Position numbers and translations under genes: made by a program
Assembly: GCA_003670425.1 (NCBI GenBank)
Contig: QWRL01000073.1
Location: 1 to 10,752 of the forward strand
Length of the DNA stretch: 10,752 nucleotides
Direction: 5' to 3'
From: Chloroflexota bacterium
GTDB lineage: Bacteria > Chloroflexota > Anaerolineae > Anaerolineales > UBA11657
The notes under the pieces: generated by a model
Database searches by the model: none
Told to the model about the DNA's origin: nothing
The model's input: only the letters and a program-made list of their open reading frames with translations
In this document: positions 1 through 6,969 of the stretch, one piece after another
Layout of the letters: the number at the start of each line of letters is the position of its first letter
Numbering within the stretch: position 1 is the stretch's first letter

Positions 1-60
1 GTCAGGCAGGAGCCGCCGCAATAGCCATTTGTTTGGCTAAGGCTAAGACTCACTAAAATT

Positions 61-95
61 AAGGGTGCAAGGCACACAAGCTTTGCACCCTTTTT
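61..95 (+). terminator. Rho-independent terminator ahead of the ABC permease genes
   Basis: A 10-base arm at 61-70 (AAGGGTGCAA) is perfectly complementary to 83-92 (TTGCACCCTT), with a 12-base loop. The right arm runs into a T tract ending at 95. This is a textbook intrinsic terminator for + strand transcription. All three forward frames are closed by position 56 (stops at 22-24, 38-40 and 54-56), so it most likely ends an upstream gene whose last codons lie in 1-56; that gene cannot be identified. In oligopeptide-importer operons the binding-protein gene often precedes the permeases and is separated from them by such a hairpin, so partial readthrough is possible. The A-rich left flank could also give weak termination on the minus strand. 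Confidence 0.9.
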
Positions 96-118
96 GGTAT
101 ATTTAATTCCAAGCGCTC

Positions 119-1051
119 ATGCTCAGATATATTCTTCTGCGTTTGTTTGGCTTGGTGCTTGTACTGCTGGTTGTTTCATTTGTTACTTTTGGCATGCTAT
201 ACAACGTGCCCGGCGGCCCATTCGATCAATCGGAACAACCGCTGTCCGCTGCCGCGCTCGCTAATGTGAGAGCAAAATACAATCTGGACAAGCCCTTCTA
301 TGTAGTTTGGGCCAGCTACATCTCTCATGCCGTACGCGGTGATTTTGGCACCTCGTATAAGGCTGAGAACAAATCCATTCTTGAAATCTTTCAACAACAG
401 TGGGGCACCAGCCTGCAGCTGGGCGCTCTCGCCTTGTTATGGTCCGTGCCACTGGGCGTTACGCTTGGAGTGGTAGCGGCGCTGCGCCCGAACAGCGCAA
501 CGGACTATCTGGTGCGGTTTGTGGCGATTGTGGGAACAACCGTCCCCAACTTTGCCATTGCTGTATTCATGACTTTTCTGCTTTCGGTGGTTTGGAAGCT
601 GCTGCCCACGGGTGGCTGGCTTCCGATGAAGGATCCGCGCACGCTGGTGATGCCGGTGTTTATCTTTGGCATATTGCCTTTTGGGGTGCTGGTGCGCTAT
701 GCGCGCAATGGCATTCTGGAGGTTTTCACCCAGGATTACATGCGCACAGCCCGCGCCAAGGGCGTGCCGTTTGCGCGCGTGCTTTTCAAGCATGGTTTGC
801 GCAACGTGCTCATTCCTTTGATCACGGTGCTTGCGCCCATTGTCCCCAACGCATTGACCGGCTCGGCGATACTTGAAAAGATATTCCGCATCAACGGCAT
901 TGGGCGCTACTTTATCGATTCCATCGGGCAGCGTGACTATCCAATGGTGATGGCGTTGGTTTTGATTGTGACGGTGCTGTGGGGCATCTCCTACCTTGCC
1001 GGTGATGTGCTTTATACAGTTGCGGACCCGCGCGTGCGGCTGCGGCGCTAG
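119..1051 (+). CDS. ABC transporter permease, dipeptide/oligopeptide (DppB/OppB) type
   Basis: This is an inner-membrane permease subunit of a peptide/nickel-type ABC importer, forming half of the channel that takes substrate from a periplasmic binding protein. The 310-residue length is normal for the family. The N-terminus has the typical short Arg-containing lead followed by a membrane helix (about residues 5-28), then a periplasmic loop with the PGGPF element (31-35) and the RAKYNLDKPF segment (51-60). The cytoplasmic EAA loop is clear at 206-229 (DYMRTARAKG, then HGLRN), and the conserved ILEKIFRINGIGR stretch is at 251-263. The protein ends with the family-typical DPRVRL. Membrane helices are visible near 100-122, 135-160, 177-194, 232-248 and 277-300. 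The ATG at 119 fits the family N-terminus, but there is no clear Shine-Dalgarno sequence; a TATATT at 98-103 could be a -10 element without a good -35. The first part of the gene is visibly less GC-rich than the genes downstream. Substrate cannot be read from the sequence: peptides, nickel, opines and glycine-betaine-like conjugates are all carried by this class. Confidence 0.94.
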   Translation: MLRYILLRLFGLVLVLLVVSFVTFGMLYNVPGGPFDQSEQPLSAAALANVRAKYNLDKPFYVVWASYISHAVRGDFGTSYKAENKSILEIFQQQWGTSLQLGALALLWSVPLGVTLGVVAALRPNSATDYLVRFVAIVGTTVPNFAIAVFMTFLLSVVWKLLPTGGWLPMKDPRTLVMPVFIFGILPFGVLVRYARNGILEVFTQDYMRTARAKGVPFARVLFKHGLRNVLIPLITVLAPIVPNALTGSAILEKIFRINGIGRYFIDSIGQRDYPMVMALVLIVTVLWGISYLAGDVLYTVADPRVRLRR

Positions 1052-1131
1052 TGTGGTTTGCGTGATCGCATGCATGCGGCACTTTCTGGCTTTGAATGGC
1101 GTGTTCGTGAGGCCGGTTGGCAGCGAGTGGC

Positions 1132-2019
1132 ATGATGGCCGATAGCGCACCGGTATTGGTGGATGCCGCAGCCCGGCTTGGAGTTTCGCCTGCTGCGCTG
1201 GCGCTGCGGCGCTTTATGCGCAACCGCGCAGCTGTGCTGGGGCTGCTAATGGTGCTGGGGCTGGCACTGTACGCGTTTGGCGTGCCTATGTTTTCCCCGG
1301 CCCCGTCCACAAATCTGAAGGTGACCAGCAAGCTGCCATTTCAAGTTTCCGGTTATCCGTTGGGCACGGATATTGCCGGCCGGGATATGCTGGTGTATTT
1401 GGCAATTGGCATGCGCACCAGCATTGTGATTGCCACCACGGTGCAGCTGTTTGTGATTGTGGTTTCGCTGGTGCTGGGTTTTATTGCCGGCTGGTTTGGC
1501 GGTGCCGCAGACTTTGCCATCAGCCGCCTCGCGGAAGTGTGGGTGGCGCTGCCGGGCTTGCTGTTCCAGATCCTGTTCATTGTAGTGTTTGGCCCGACCG
1601 TGCTTAATCTGGTGCTGTCGATTGCGCTGCTGGGATGGCCGGAGACCACGCGCATTGTGCGCGCGCGTGTGCTGCAGGTGCGCCACCTCGATTACATTGA
1701 TGCTTCGCGCGGCCTCGGCGCGCCTACCTTTATGATTGCGGTCAAGCATGTAATTCCAAATCTGCTCAATCCGTTTGTGATTGCCATCAGCCTCGGAGTG
1801 CCCAGCGTCATTTTGTCTGAGTCCACCTTGAGCTTTCTGGGCTATGGCCTTTCGGAAAGCCAGCCCAGCCTTGGCAAACTGGTGGGCGTGTCGTGGCAGT
1901 ACATCCAGGCTTACTGGCACATGGCAGTGCTGCCGGCCGCATTTCTTTCTCTGCTGATGCTGGGCGCCTCGTTTTTTGGGGATGGATTGCGGGACGCATT
2001 GGACCCGCAAAGCTCCTAG
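1132..2019 (+). CDS. ABC transporter permease, dipeptide/oligopeptide (DppC/OppC) type
   Basis: This is the second permease of the same importer, pairing with the preceding gene. From the ATG at 1132 it is 295 residues. Diagnostic features are an N-terminal LRRFMRN segment before helix 1, the family motif YPLGTDIAGRDML (75-87; DppC usually HPLGTDxxGRD), the EAA loop at 187-210 (DYIDASRGLG, then KHVIPN), the SESTLSFLGYG motif (229-239) and a C-terminus of DGLRDALDP. Start choice is uncertain. An in-frame TGA at 1108 limits it, and the options are TTG 1117, preceded by GAGG at 1109-1112, or ATG 1132 or 1135; ATG is preferred. An 80-base gap follows the first permease. No ATPase genes follow, which is unusual because they commonly come next in dpp/opp operons, so they must be elsewhere or upstream of the window. 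Confidence 0.93.
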   Translation: MMADSAPVLVDAAARLGVSPAALALRRFMRNRAAVLGLLMVLGLALYAFGVPMFSPAPSTNLKVTSKLPFQVSGYPLGTDIAGRDMLVYLAIGMRTSIVIATTVQLFVIVVSLVLGFIAGWFGGAADFAISRLAEVWVALPGLLFQILFIVVFGPTVLNLVLSIALLGWPETTRIVRARVLQVRHLDYIDASRGLGAPTFMIAVKHVIPNLLNPFVIAISLGVPSVILSESTLSFLGYGLSESQPSLGKLVGVSWQYIQAYWHMAVLPAAFLSLLMLGASFFGDGLRDALDPQSS

Positions 2020-2022
2020 CAC

Positions 2023-2071
2023 GGCAGCCGCTGCATGCGGCTTACCATGGGCAGCCGCTAGCGCTAGCGGC
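2023..2071. repeat. Palindromes and direct repeats between permease and mttB-like gene
   Basis: The spacer downstream of the second permease holds two inverted repeats. The first has arms AGCCGC (2026-2031) and GCGGCT (2037-2042) with a 5-base loop. The second is a perfect 18-base palindrome, GCCGCTAGCGCTAGCGGC, at 2054-2071. A 10-base direct repeat GGCAGCCGCT occurs at 2023-2032 and 2050-2059, and the shorter GCAGCCG recurs at 2089-2095. No T tract follows, so a classical intrinsic terminator is not supported. The palindrome could be an operator for a dimeric regulator, or a processing or stabilising hairpin between the importer and catabolic parts of the operon. The symmetry is directly visible; the role is inferred. 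Confidence 0.5.
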
Positions 2072-2111
2072 AGCCACCTGCCGGGCATGCAGCCGGCTCA
2101 GTTACAATCGG

Positions 2112-2139
2112 TTTTCAATCCCGGCGCGCAAACTATTAT
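2112..2139 (+). promoter_or_regulatory. Possible sigma70-like promoter for the mttB-like gene
   Basis: TTTTCA at 2112-2117 and TATTAT at 2134-2139 are separated by 16 bases and resemble -35 and -10 boxes. The stretch 2101-2143 is clearly AT-richer than its surroundings. If it is used, the transcript would start at about 2146, essentially at the ATG at 2144, giving a leaderless or nearly leaderless message. This agrees with the absence of a Shine-Dalgarno sequence there. The match is weak and unproven. Confidence 0.25.
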
Positions 2140-2143
2140 TAAC

Positions 2144-3694
2144 ATGAATACCGCCTCGCAAACTCCGCGCCAGGCGCGGCGGCTGGAACGCCGCGAGAGC
2201 CGCAGCGGTGTGGCGCTGCTGCAGCATTCCGCGGCGGTGCCGGTGAATCCGTGGCCGCCGGTGGCGCTGCTTGCGGCTGACCAGCTGCAGGCGCTGCACG
2301 CAGCTTCGCGGCGCACACTGCGCGAGGGGGGCCTGCGCTCTTTGGATGCGGGGGGGCTGCAGTTGTGGCAGGCGGCGGGTGCGCGCGTGGACCACGCCGG
2401 CAGCCATGTATGGATTGAGGAGGAGCTGCTGCAGCAGCTGCTGGCGACTGCGCCGCAAGAGTTTGTGTGGCGCGCGCGCAATCCGCAGCGCAGCCTGCGC
2501 GTGGGCGGCAATTCCATTGCGTTTGGCCCCAGCGGCGGCATGGTGTACGTAACGGACCTGGAGCGCGGCCGGCGCGTGGGCGACAGCGCTGACTATGAAA
2601 ATCTGCTGCGCCTGACGCACATGCTGCCCATGCTGCACTTTGGCAATTGGGAGCAGGTGACGGCGCAGGACGAGCCGGTTTCCACGCGCCACTTGCGGCG
2701 CTTGTACGCCGGTTTCACGCTCAGCGACAAGGCAATGCTCGAGGGCGCGCAAGGGCGCATCATCACGGCCGACGCGGTGGAGATGGCGCGCATCGCTTTT
2801 GGCGGCACGCTGCCGGCAGAGCCGGTCATCGGCGATGTAATCAACGTCAACAGCCCGCTGACTTATGACGACCGCATGCTGGGCGGCTTGATAACTTATG
2901 CGCGCGCGGGGCAGGTGTGCATCATCACGCCATTTATTCTGGCGGGGGCCATGAGCCCTATTTCCATTGCGGCCGCGCTGGCGCAGCAAAACGCCGAAGC
3001 GCTGGCCGGCATTGCGCTGACGCAGCTGGTGCGGCCCGGCGCGCCCGTGGTGTATGGCGGCTTCACCACCAACACGGACATGCGCAGCGGCAGCCCGGCC
3101 TTTGGCACGCCGGAGGGCGCGTGGGCGCTGCTGGCCGGCGCGCAGCTGGCGCGCCACTATCGCCTGCCGTATCGCGGCAGCGGCAGCCTCACCTCTTCCA
3201 AGCTGGCGGACGCGCAGGGCGCCACGGAAACCATGTGGAACCTGTGGCCCTGCGTGCTTGGGCATGCCAATCTTGTGATGCACGCAGCGGGCTGGCTGGA
3301 GGGCGGCCTTACAGTTTCTTTTGAGAAGTTGATGATTGACGCGGAACAGCTGGCAATGTTTGCGCACTTTCTGCGCGGCTTTCCAATTGATGACAGCAGC
3401 CTGGCCCTGGAAAGCATTGCTGCCGTCGGGCCGGGTGGCCATCACTTCGGCACTGCGCATACGCAGGCGCGCTTTGACAGCGAGTTTTTTGCGACGGCGC
3501 TGGCAGACCGCAGCGGCTATGACAGCTGGCTGGCCGGCGGCGGGCATGATACAGCGCAGCGCGCACACGGCATGTGGCGCCAGCTGCTGGCGCAGTACAG
3601 CGAGCCGCCCATGGATCCCGCACTGCGCGAAGAACTGCGCGCTTATGTGGCGCGCCGTTCGCTTGAGCTGCGCGACGTGCAGCTCTTCTACTAG
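2144..3694 (+). CDS. Trimethylamine methyltransferase (MttB) family protein, non-pyrrolysine type
   Basis: This is a 516-residue homologue of MttB, the TIM-barrel enzyme that moves a methyl group from a methylated amine to the cobalt of a corrinoid protein. Family marks are a basic N-terminus (RQARRLERRESR), GPSGGMVYVTD in the first third, INVNSPLTYDDRM in the middle, TNTDMRSGSPAFGTPE (310-325), SGSLTSSKLADAQG (346-359), GWLEGGLTVSFEKLMIDAE before the end, and GPGGHHFGTAHT (429-440) followed by a W...GG..D...RA tail. Archaeal trimethylamine MttB carries pyrrolysine at an in-frame amber codon. Here the reading frame has no internal TAG, so this belongs to the large non-pyrrolysine branch, whose known members act on quaternary amines such as glycine betaine. 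The true substrate is unknown. ATG 2144 is chosen because it gives the usual family length; ATG 2087 is also in frame, and the frame stays open to 1976 inside the permease gene. No corrinoid protein or corrinoid:folate methyltransferase is nearby. It ends 23 bases before the hydrolase gene. Confidence 0.9.
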   Translation: MNTASQTPRQARRLERRESRSGVALLQHSAAVPVNPWPPVALLAADQLQALHAASRRTLREGGLRSLDAGGLQLWQAAGARVDHAGSHVWIEEELLQQLLATAPQEFVWRARNPQRSLRVGGNSIAFGPSGGMVYVTDLERGRRVGDSADYENLLRLTHMLPMLHFGNWEQVTAQDEPVSTRHLRRLYAGFTLSDKAMLEGAQGRIITADAVEMARIAFGGTLPAEPVIGDVINVNSPLTYDDRMLGGLITYARAGQVCIITPFILAGAMSPISIAAALAQQNAEALAGIALTQLVRPGAPVVYGGFTTNTDMRSGSPAFGTPEGAWALLAGAQLARHYRLPYRGSGSLTSSKLADAQGATETMWNLWPCVLGHANLVMHAAGWLEGGLTVSFEKLMIDAEQLAMFAHFLRGFPIDDSSLALESIAAVGPGGHHFGTAHTQARFDSEFFATALADRSGYDSWLAGGGHDTAQRAHGMWRQLLAQYSEPPMDPALREELRAYVARRSLELRDVQLFY

Positions 3695-3717
3695 AGTCGG
3701 CGCAGCCCCAAAACAAA

Positions 3718-5730
3718 TTGAGCAGCGCCGTGCGCTATGAATTTGATGTGCATAACCACGTGCGCATCGCGGCACGCGACGGCGTGCTGCTCTCAGCCAA
3801 CTTGTGGCTGCCGCGCGCACAATCCGCAGCGCAGCGCTTTCCGGCGGTACTGGAGATGATCCCGTACCGCAAAGATGACTGGCGCTACGAGTCCGACCAT
3901 GCGCGCATGGGTTACCTGGCGGAGCGCGGCTTTGCGGGCTGCCGCGTGGATGTGCGCGGCACGGGCAGCAGCGCCGGCGTGGCGCTGGACGAGTACACGG
4001 CTGCCGAGACGCTGGATGGCTTTGATGTGGTGGCGTGGCTGGCGGCGCAGGCGTGGTGCAATGGCAGCGTGGGCATGTGGGGCATCAGCTACGGCGGCTT
4101 CACCGCCATTCAGGTGGCCATGCTGCAGCCGCCGGCGCTCAAGGCCATCCTGCCCATGTACGCGAGCGCCGACCGCTACACAGATGATGTGCATTATCTG
4201 GGCGGCTGCAAGACTGTGAGTGAGATGCTCGGCTATACGCTCAGCCAGATTGGCATGAACGCGCTGCCGCCAGTGCCATCCATTGCGCAAGCCGGCTGGC
4301 TGCCGCAGTGGCGGGCGCGCTTGGAGCAAACGCCCCCGTGGCTGCTGAACAATTTACGCCAGCAACAAGACGGTGACTACTGGCGGCGCGGATCGCTGGC
4401 GCCCGATTATGGCCGCATCAAGTGCGCGCTGCTGCTGGTTGGCGGCTGGAATGACGGCTACACCAACAGCGCGCTGCGCATGCTGCGGCATTGCAGCGCA
4501 CCACGCCGCGCCATCATCGGCCCGTGGAGCCACACGCTGCCGCACGCACCGTTCCCCGGCCCGGCGCTGGATTGGATGCACGAGATGGTGCGCTTCTTTG
4601 GGCACTGGCTGCGTGGCGACCAAAACGGTGTGATGGCGGAGCCCGCCTTGCTGTACTACGAAACTGCGCATTCAGCCCCGCAGCCTTTTCCGCTGCAGCT
4701 GCCGGGCAGCTGGCAGGCTACCGATGCGTACGGCAGTTTGCAAACAGCCGGCGCCACGCTGTGGCTGGGCAGCGCCGCACTGTGTGCAAGCGCTCCCGCC
4801 CAGGCGGGCGTGGCGCACTACGCGCATCGCCCGGCGCATGGCACGCATGCATCCCTGTGCTGGGGTCCCGGCGGGCTGCCCACCGGATTGGCGCGTGACC
4901 TGCGCGCGGACGACGCGCTTGTACCGTTCTTTACCTCTGCGCCGCTGGCTGAGCCGCTGCGTGTGCTGGGCAACCCGTACGCAGTGCTCTTTGTCTCCAG
5001 CAGCGCGCCGGTTGCGGCTGTGGTTGTGCGCCTCAGTGAGGTTGCACCAGATGGCGCCGCAACCTTGGTGAGCACCGGCATACTCAATCTGGCGCACCGC
5101 GCGGGGCATGCGCAGCCGCAGGCGCTGGAGCCCGGCGTGGTGTATGAAGTGCACGTGGAGCTGAAGGGCATCGGGCATCAGTTTTCAGCGGGCAATGAAC
5201 TGCGCTTGAGCGTGAGCAGCGGCTGGTGGCCGGTGCTGTGGCCCACGCCGCACGCAGCGCACAACCAGCTGCATTGGGGCGCAGACTGCCCCGCGCGCCT
5301 GGAGCTGCCGCTGGCCCCGGCCGGGCAGCCGCTGCCGGCGTTGAAGTTCACGCCGCCGGACAGTGTGCCCGGCGGTGCCTGCAGCGAGCTGCCGCCGCGC
5401 TACCAGGTGATTGAGGATGTGCTGGCCGACACCGTAACGGTCAGCGTATTTAGCGGCGACCGCAACGAGCTTGCAGACGGCATCAGCTTGAGCGTTTCAG
5501 AATTGATGGAGATGACCGCCCACAACATTGACCCGGCGGTTGTGAGCGTGGCTAGCGACATTCATTATGATCTTGCCCAAGCCGGAAATGTTGCCGCTGC
5601 ACATGTGCATGGCACCATCAAAAGCACCGCCACCCACTTTCATGTGGACCTGCACTTGCGCACCACCTGGCAGGGTGAGGTGTTCTTTGAGCGCGCGTGG
5701 GTAGAGGCAATTGCGCGTGACTGGCTCTAG
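3718..5730 (+). CDS. CocE/NonD family (X-Pro dipeptidyl-peptidase S15-like) hydrolase
   Basis: This is an alpha/beta-hydrolase of about 670 residues that cleaves esters or amides. The N-terminus has the family start VRIAARDGVLLSANLWLP, then VLEMIPYRKDD and GYLAERGF...DVRGTGSS. The nucleophile elbow is GISYGG with Ser124. The acid is Asp246 in GGWNDG and the base is His272 in GPWSH, so the catalytic triad is complete. After the catalytic domain comes a beta-rich C-terminal half (about 310-545, with the ending element ELRLSVSSGWWP, as in X-Pro dipeptidyl-peptidase C-terminal domains). A further segment of about 120 residues (545-670) lies beyond the usual cocaine-esterase length. No signal peptide is seen, so it is probably cytoplasmic. 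No in-frame ATG exists near the N-terminus; TTG 3718 or GTG 3730 must be used, and neither has a good Shine-Dalgarno sequence, which suggests coupling to the upstream gene 23 bases away. The natural substrate cannot be read. Beside a peptide-type importer and an MttB homologue, it may cleave an imported amide or ester conjugate. Confidence 0.9.
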   Translation: MSSAVRYEFDVHNHVRIAARDGVLLSANLWLPRAQSAAQRFPAVLEMIPYRKDDWRYESDHARMGYLAERGFAGCRVDVRGTGSSAGVALDEYTAAETLDGFDVVAWLAAQAWCNGSVGMWGISYGGFTAIQVAMLQPPALKAILPMYASADRYTDDVHYLGGCKTVSEMLGYTLSQIGMNALPPVPSIAQAGWLPQWRARLEQTPPWLLNNLRQQQDGDYWRRGSLAPDYGRIKCALLLVGGWNDGYTNSALRMLRHCSAPRRAIIGPWSHTLPHAPFPGPALDWMHEMVRFFGHWLRGDQNGVMAEPALLYYETAHSAPQPFPLQLPGSWQATDAYGSLQTAGATLWLGSAALCASAPAQAGVAHYAHRPAHGTHASLCWGPGGLPTGLARDLRADDALVPFFTSAPLAEPLRVLGNPYAVLFVSSSAPVAAVVVRLSEVAPDGAATLVSTGILNLAHRAGHAQPQALEPGVVYEVHVELKGIGHQFSAGNELRLSVSSGWWPVLWPTPHAAHNQLHWGADCPARLELPLAPAGQPLPALKFTPPDSVPGGACSELPPRYQVIEDVLADTVTVSVFSGDRNELADGISLSVSELMEMTAHNIDPAVVSVASDIHYDLAQAGNVAAAHVHGTIKSTATHFHVDLHLRTTWQGEVFFERAWVEAIARDWL

Positions 5731-6949
5731 CGCGCTGCCGGAAGCGCACGCGCGGAGCACTGGCGCGGCTGCACGGCGCGTGCTCGTGGGCGCAGCCTTG
5801 GCTGCCGGTTTTCTGCGCGCCTTTGCGCAAATGATTTACTCCGGCGCGCTTGTGTCAATGAGCAGCGATTTGCACACCAGCCCGGCCGGCATCGGCCTCA
5901 CCATTTCCGTTTATGGATTAAGCGTGGCCGTGTGCCAGATCATTTTTGGGCCGCTGGTCGACCGGTTTTCTTCAAAGTGGATTTTGGGCGCGGGCATGTT
6001 GTTGTTTACGGCCGGCAGCTGGTGGGGGCAGGCGGCTGCCGGCTTGGCAGAGCTGCTGGCTGCGCGCTGCCTGCAGGGCGTTGGTATTGCAGCTGCGGTC
6101 GCCGTGGGCGTCGCCTCCATCGCTGATGCGTATGGGCCGGGGCAGCGCGGCTATGCCATGGGCCTCTTTACAATGTCCAACTCGCTGGGAGCCAGCGTGG
6201 CGCCGCTGCTGGGCAGTGCCATTGCGCTTTGGTTTGGCTGGCGCGGCGATTTTTGGGCGCTGGCAGCGTGCGGGCTTGTGGTGCTGCTGCTGGTGCTGTG
6301 GCAGCTGCCGGCCCGGCCCGCGCCCGCGCAGCGCGTGGGTTTGCAGGCACTGCTGCAGATTGTGCGTCTGCCGGCAACTGCGGCCGCGCTGGCGTTTGGT
6401 TGTGCGCAGTACTACGCCATCTACACCTACCATGCGCTGCTGCCCTTTATGCTGGTGCAGCGCATGCGCATGCCGGAAAGCTGGGCGGGCGTTTTCCAGG
6501 CCCTGCTGCCGCTGAGTGTGACCGTGGGCTCGTTGTGGGGCGGACGGCTGGCGGACCGGCATGGGGCGCTGCGAATTTTGCAAGGCAGCGCAGCGTTGGG
6601 TGCGCTGGCTTACAGCCCGCTGCTGGTTGTTAGCTTGCTGGCGGCCCCGGGCTTTTCGCCGGTATGGGCGGCGCTTGCTGTGAGCCTGTTCGGCATTGTG
6701 GTGGGCGCGGGCTTTCCCGCGCAGCTGAGCCTGATGGTGGAGCACTTTCCGGCGCTGCGTGCCACCGCGGGCACGCTGCAGTTGTTTGCGCGGGCACTGG
6801 GCTCAACGCTGGCACCGGTTTTGGCCGGCTTGCTCAGCCAGCGCGGGAGCCAGCCGCTTGCGTATGGGTTCGCGCTGCTGGTGCTGCTGGGCAGCAGCGC
6901 TTTCGGGCGGCTGCAGCTGCAGCGCAGCCCGCTGCCTAACAGCGTTTAG
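5711..6949 (+). CDS. MFS transporter (Bcr/CflA-like drug or metabolite efflux type)
   Basis: This inner-membrane major facilitator superfamily protein of up to 412 residues has about 12 hydrophobic segments. The loop 2-3 signature is visible as GPLVDRFSSK (80-89), the RCLQGVGIAAAV segment follows helix 4, and the mirrored loop is GGRLADRHG in the second half. The MSSDL element after helix 1 and the overall pattern resemble the Bcr/CflA multidrug efflux branch, but substrate and direction cannot be deduced. It overlaps the end of the hydrolase gene by 20 bases if TTG 5711 is used; GTG 5717 would overlap by 14, and GTG 5780 or 5786 would start just at the first helix. Overlap and the lack of a separate ribosome site point to translational coupling. 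It closes the + strand cluster and may export a product or take up a related substrate. Confidence 0.9.
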   Translation: MRVTGSSALPEAHARSTGAAARRVLVGAALAAGFLRAFAQMIYSGALVSMSSDLHTSPAGIGLTISVYGLSVAVCQIIFGPLVDRFSSKWILGAGMLLFTAGSWWGQAAAGLAELLAARCLQGVGIAAAVAVGVASIADAYGPGQRGYAMGLFTMSNSLGASVAPLLGSAIALWFGWRGDFWALAACGLVVLLLVLWQLPARPAPAQRVGLQALLQIVRLPATAAALAFGCAQYYAIYTYHALLPFMLVQRMRMPESWAGVFQALLPLSVTVGSLWGGRLADRHGALRILQGSAALGALAYSPLLVVSLLAAPGFSPVWAALAVSLFGIVVGAGFPAQLSLMVEHFPALRATAGTLQLFARALGSTLAPVLAGLLSQRGSQPLAYGFALLVLLGSSAFGRLQLQRSPLPNSV

Positions 6950-6969
6950 CGCGCTACGGGCAGCGCGCT
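6948..6969. terminator. Hairpin across the convergent gene ends
   Basis: AGCGCGCT at 6948-6955 recurs at 6962-6969, is self-complementary, and forms an 8-base stem with a 6-base loop (ACGGGC). It overlaps the TAG of the MFS gene (6947-6949) and touches the TGA of the minus-strand transporter (6969-6971). It lacks a T tract on either side, so it may be a weak bidirectional or factor-assisted terminator, or a barrier to 3' exonucleases. The function is inferred from position. Confidence 0.35.

Noticed and set aside
437..1150. Minus-strand open frame opposite the first permease
   Set aside because: His-, Gln- and Arg-rich with no domain; it is the antisense of membrane-protein codons.
1976..2143. 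N-terminal extension of the mttB-like protein back into the permease gene
   Set aside because: It would overlap the permease in another frame and adds about 56 low-complexity residues not expected in the family.
3692..3721. Amber readthrough of the mttB-like stop as pyrrolysine
   Set aside because: The codon lies after the complete conserved C-terminus, and the frame closes again nine codons later without adding a domain.
2102..3820. Minus-strand open frame of 572 codons opposite the mttB-like gene
   Set aside because: It mirrors a gene with very GC-rich third positions, has Arg/His/Gln-rich content with no recognisable domain, and the + strand protein has clear family motifs.
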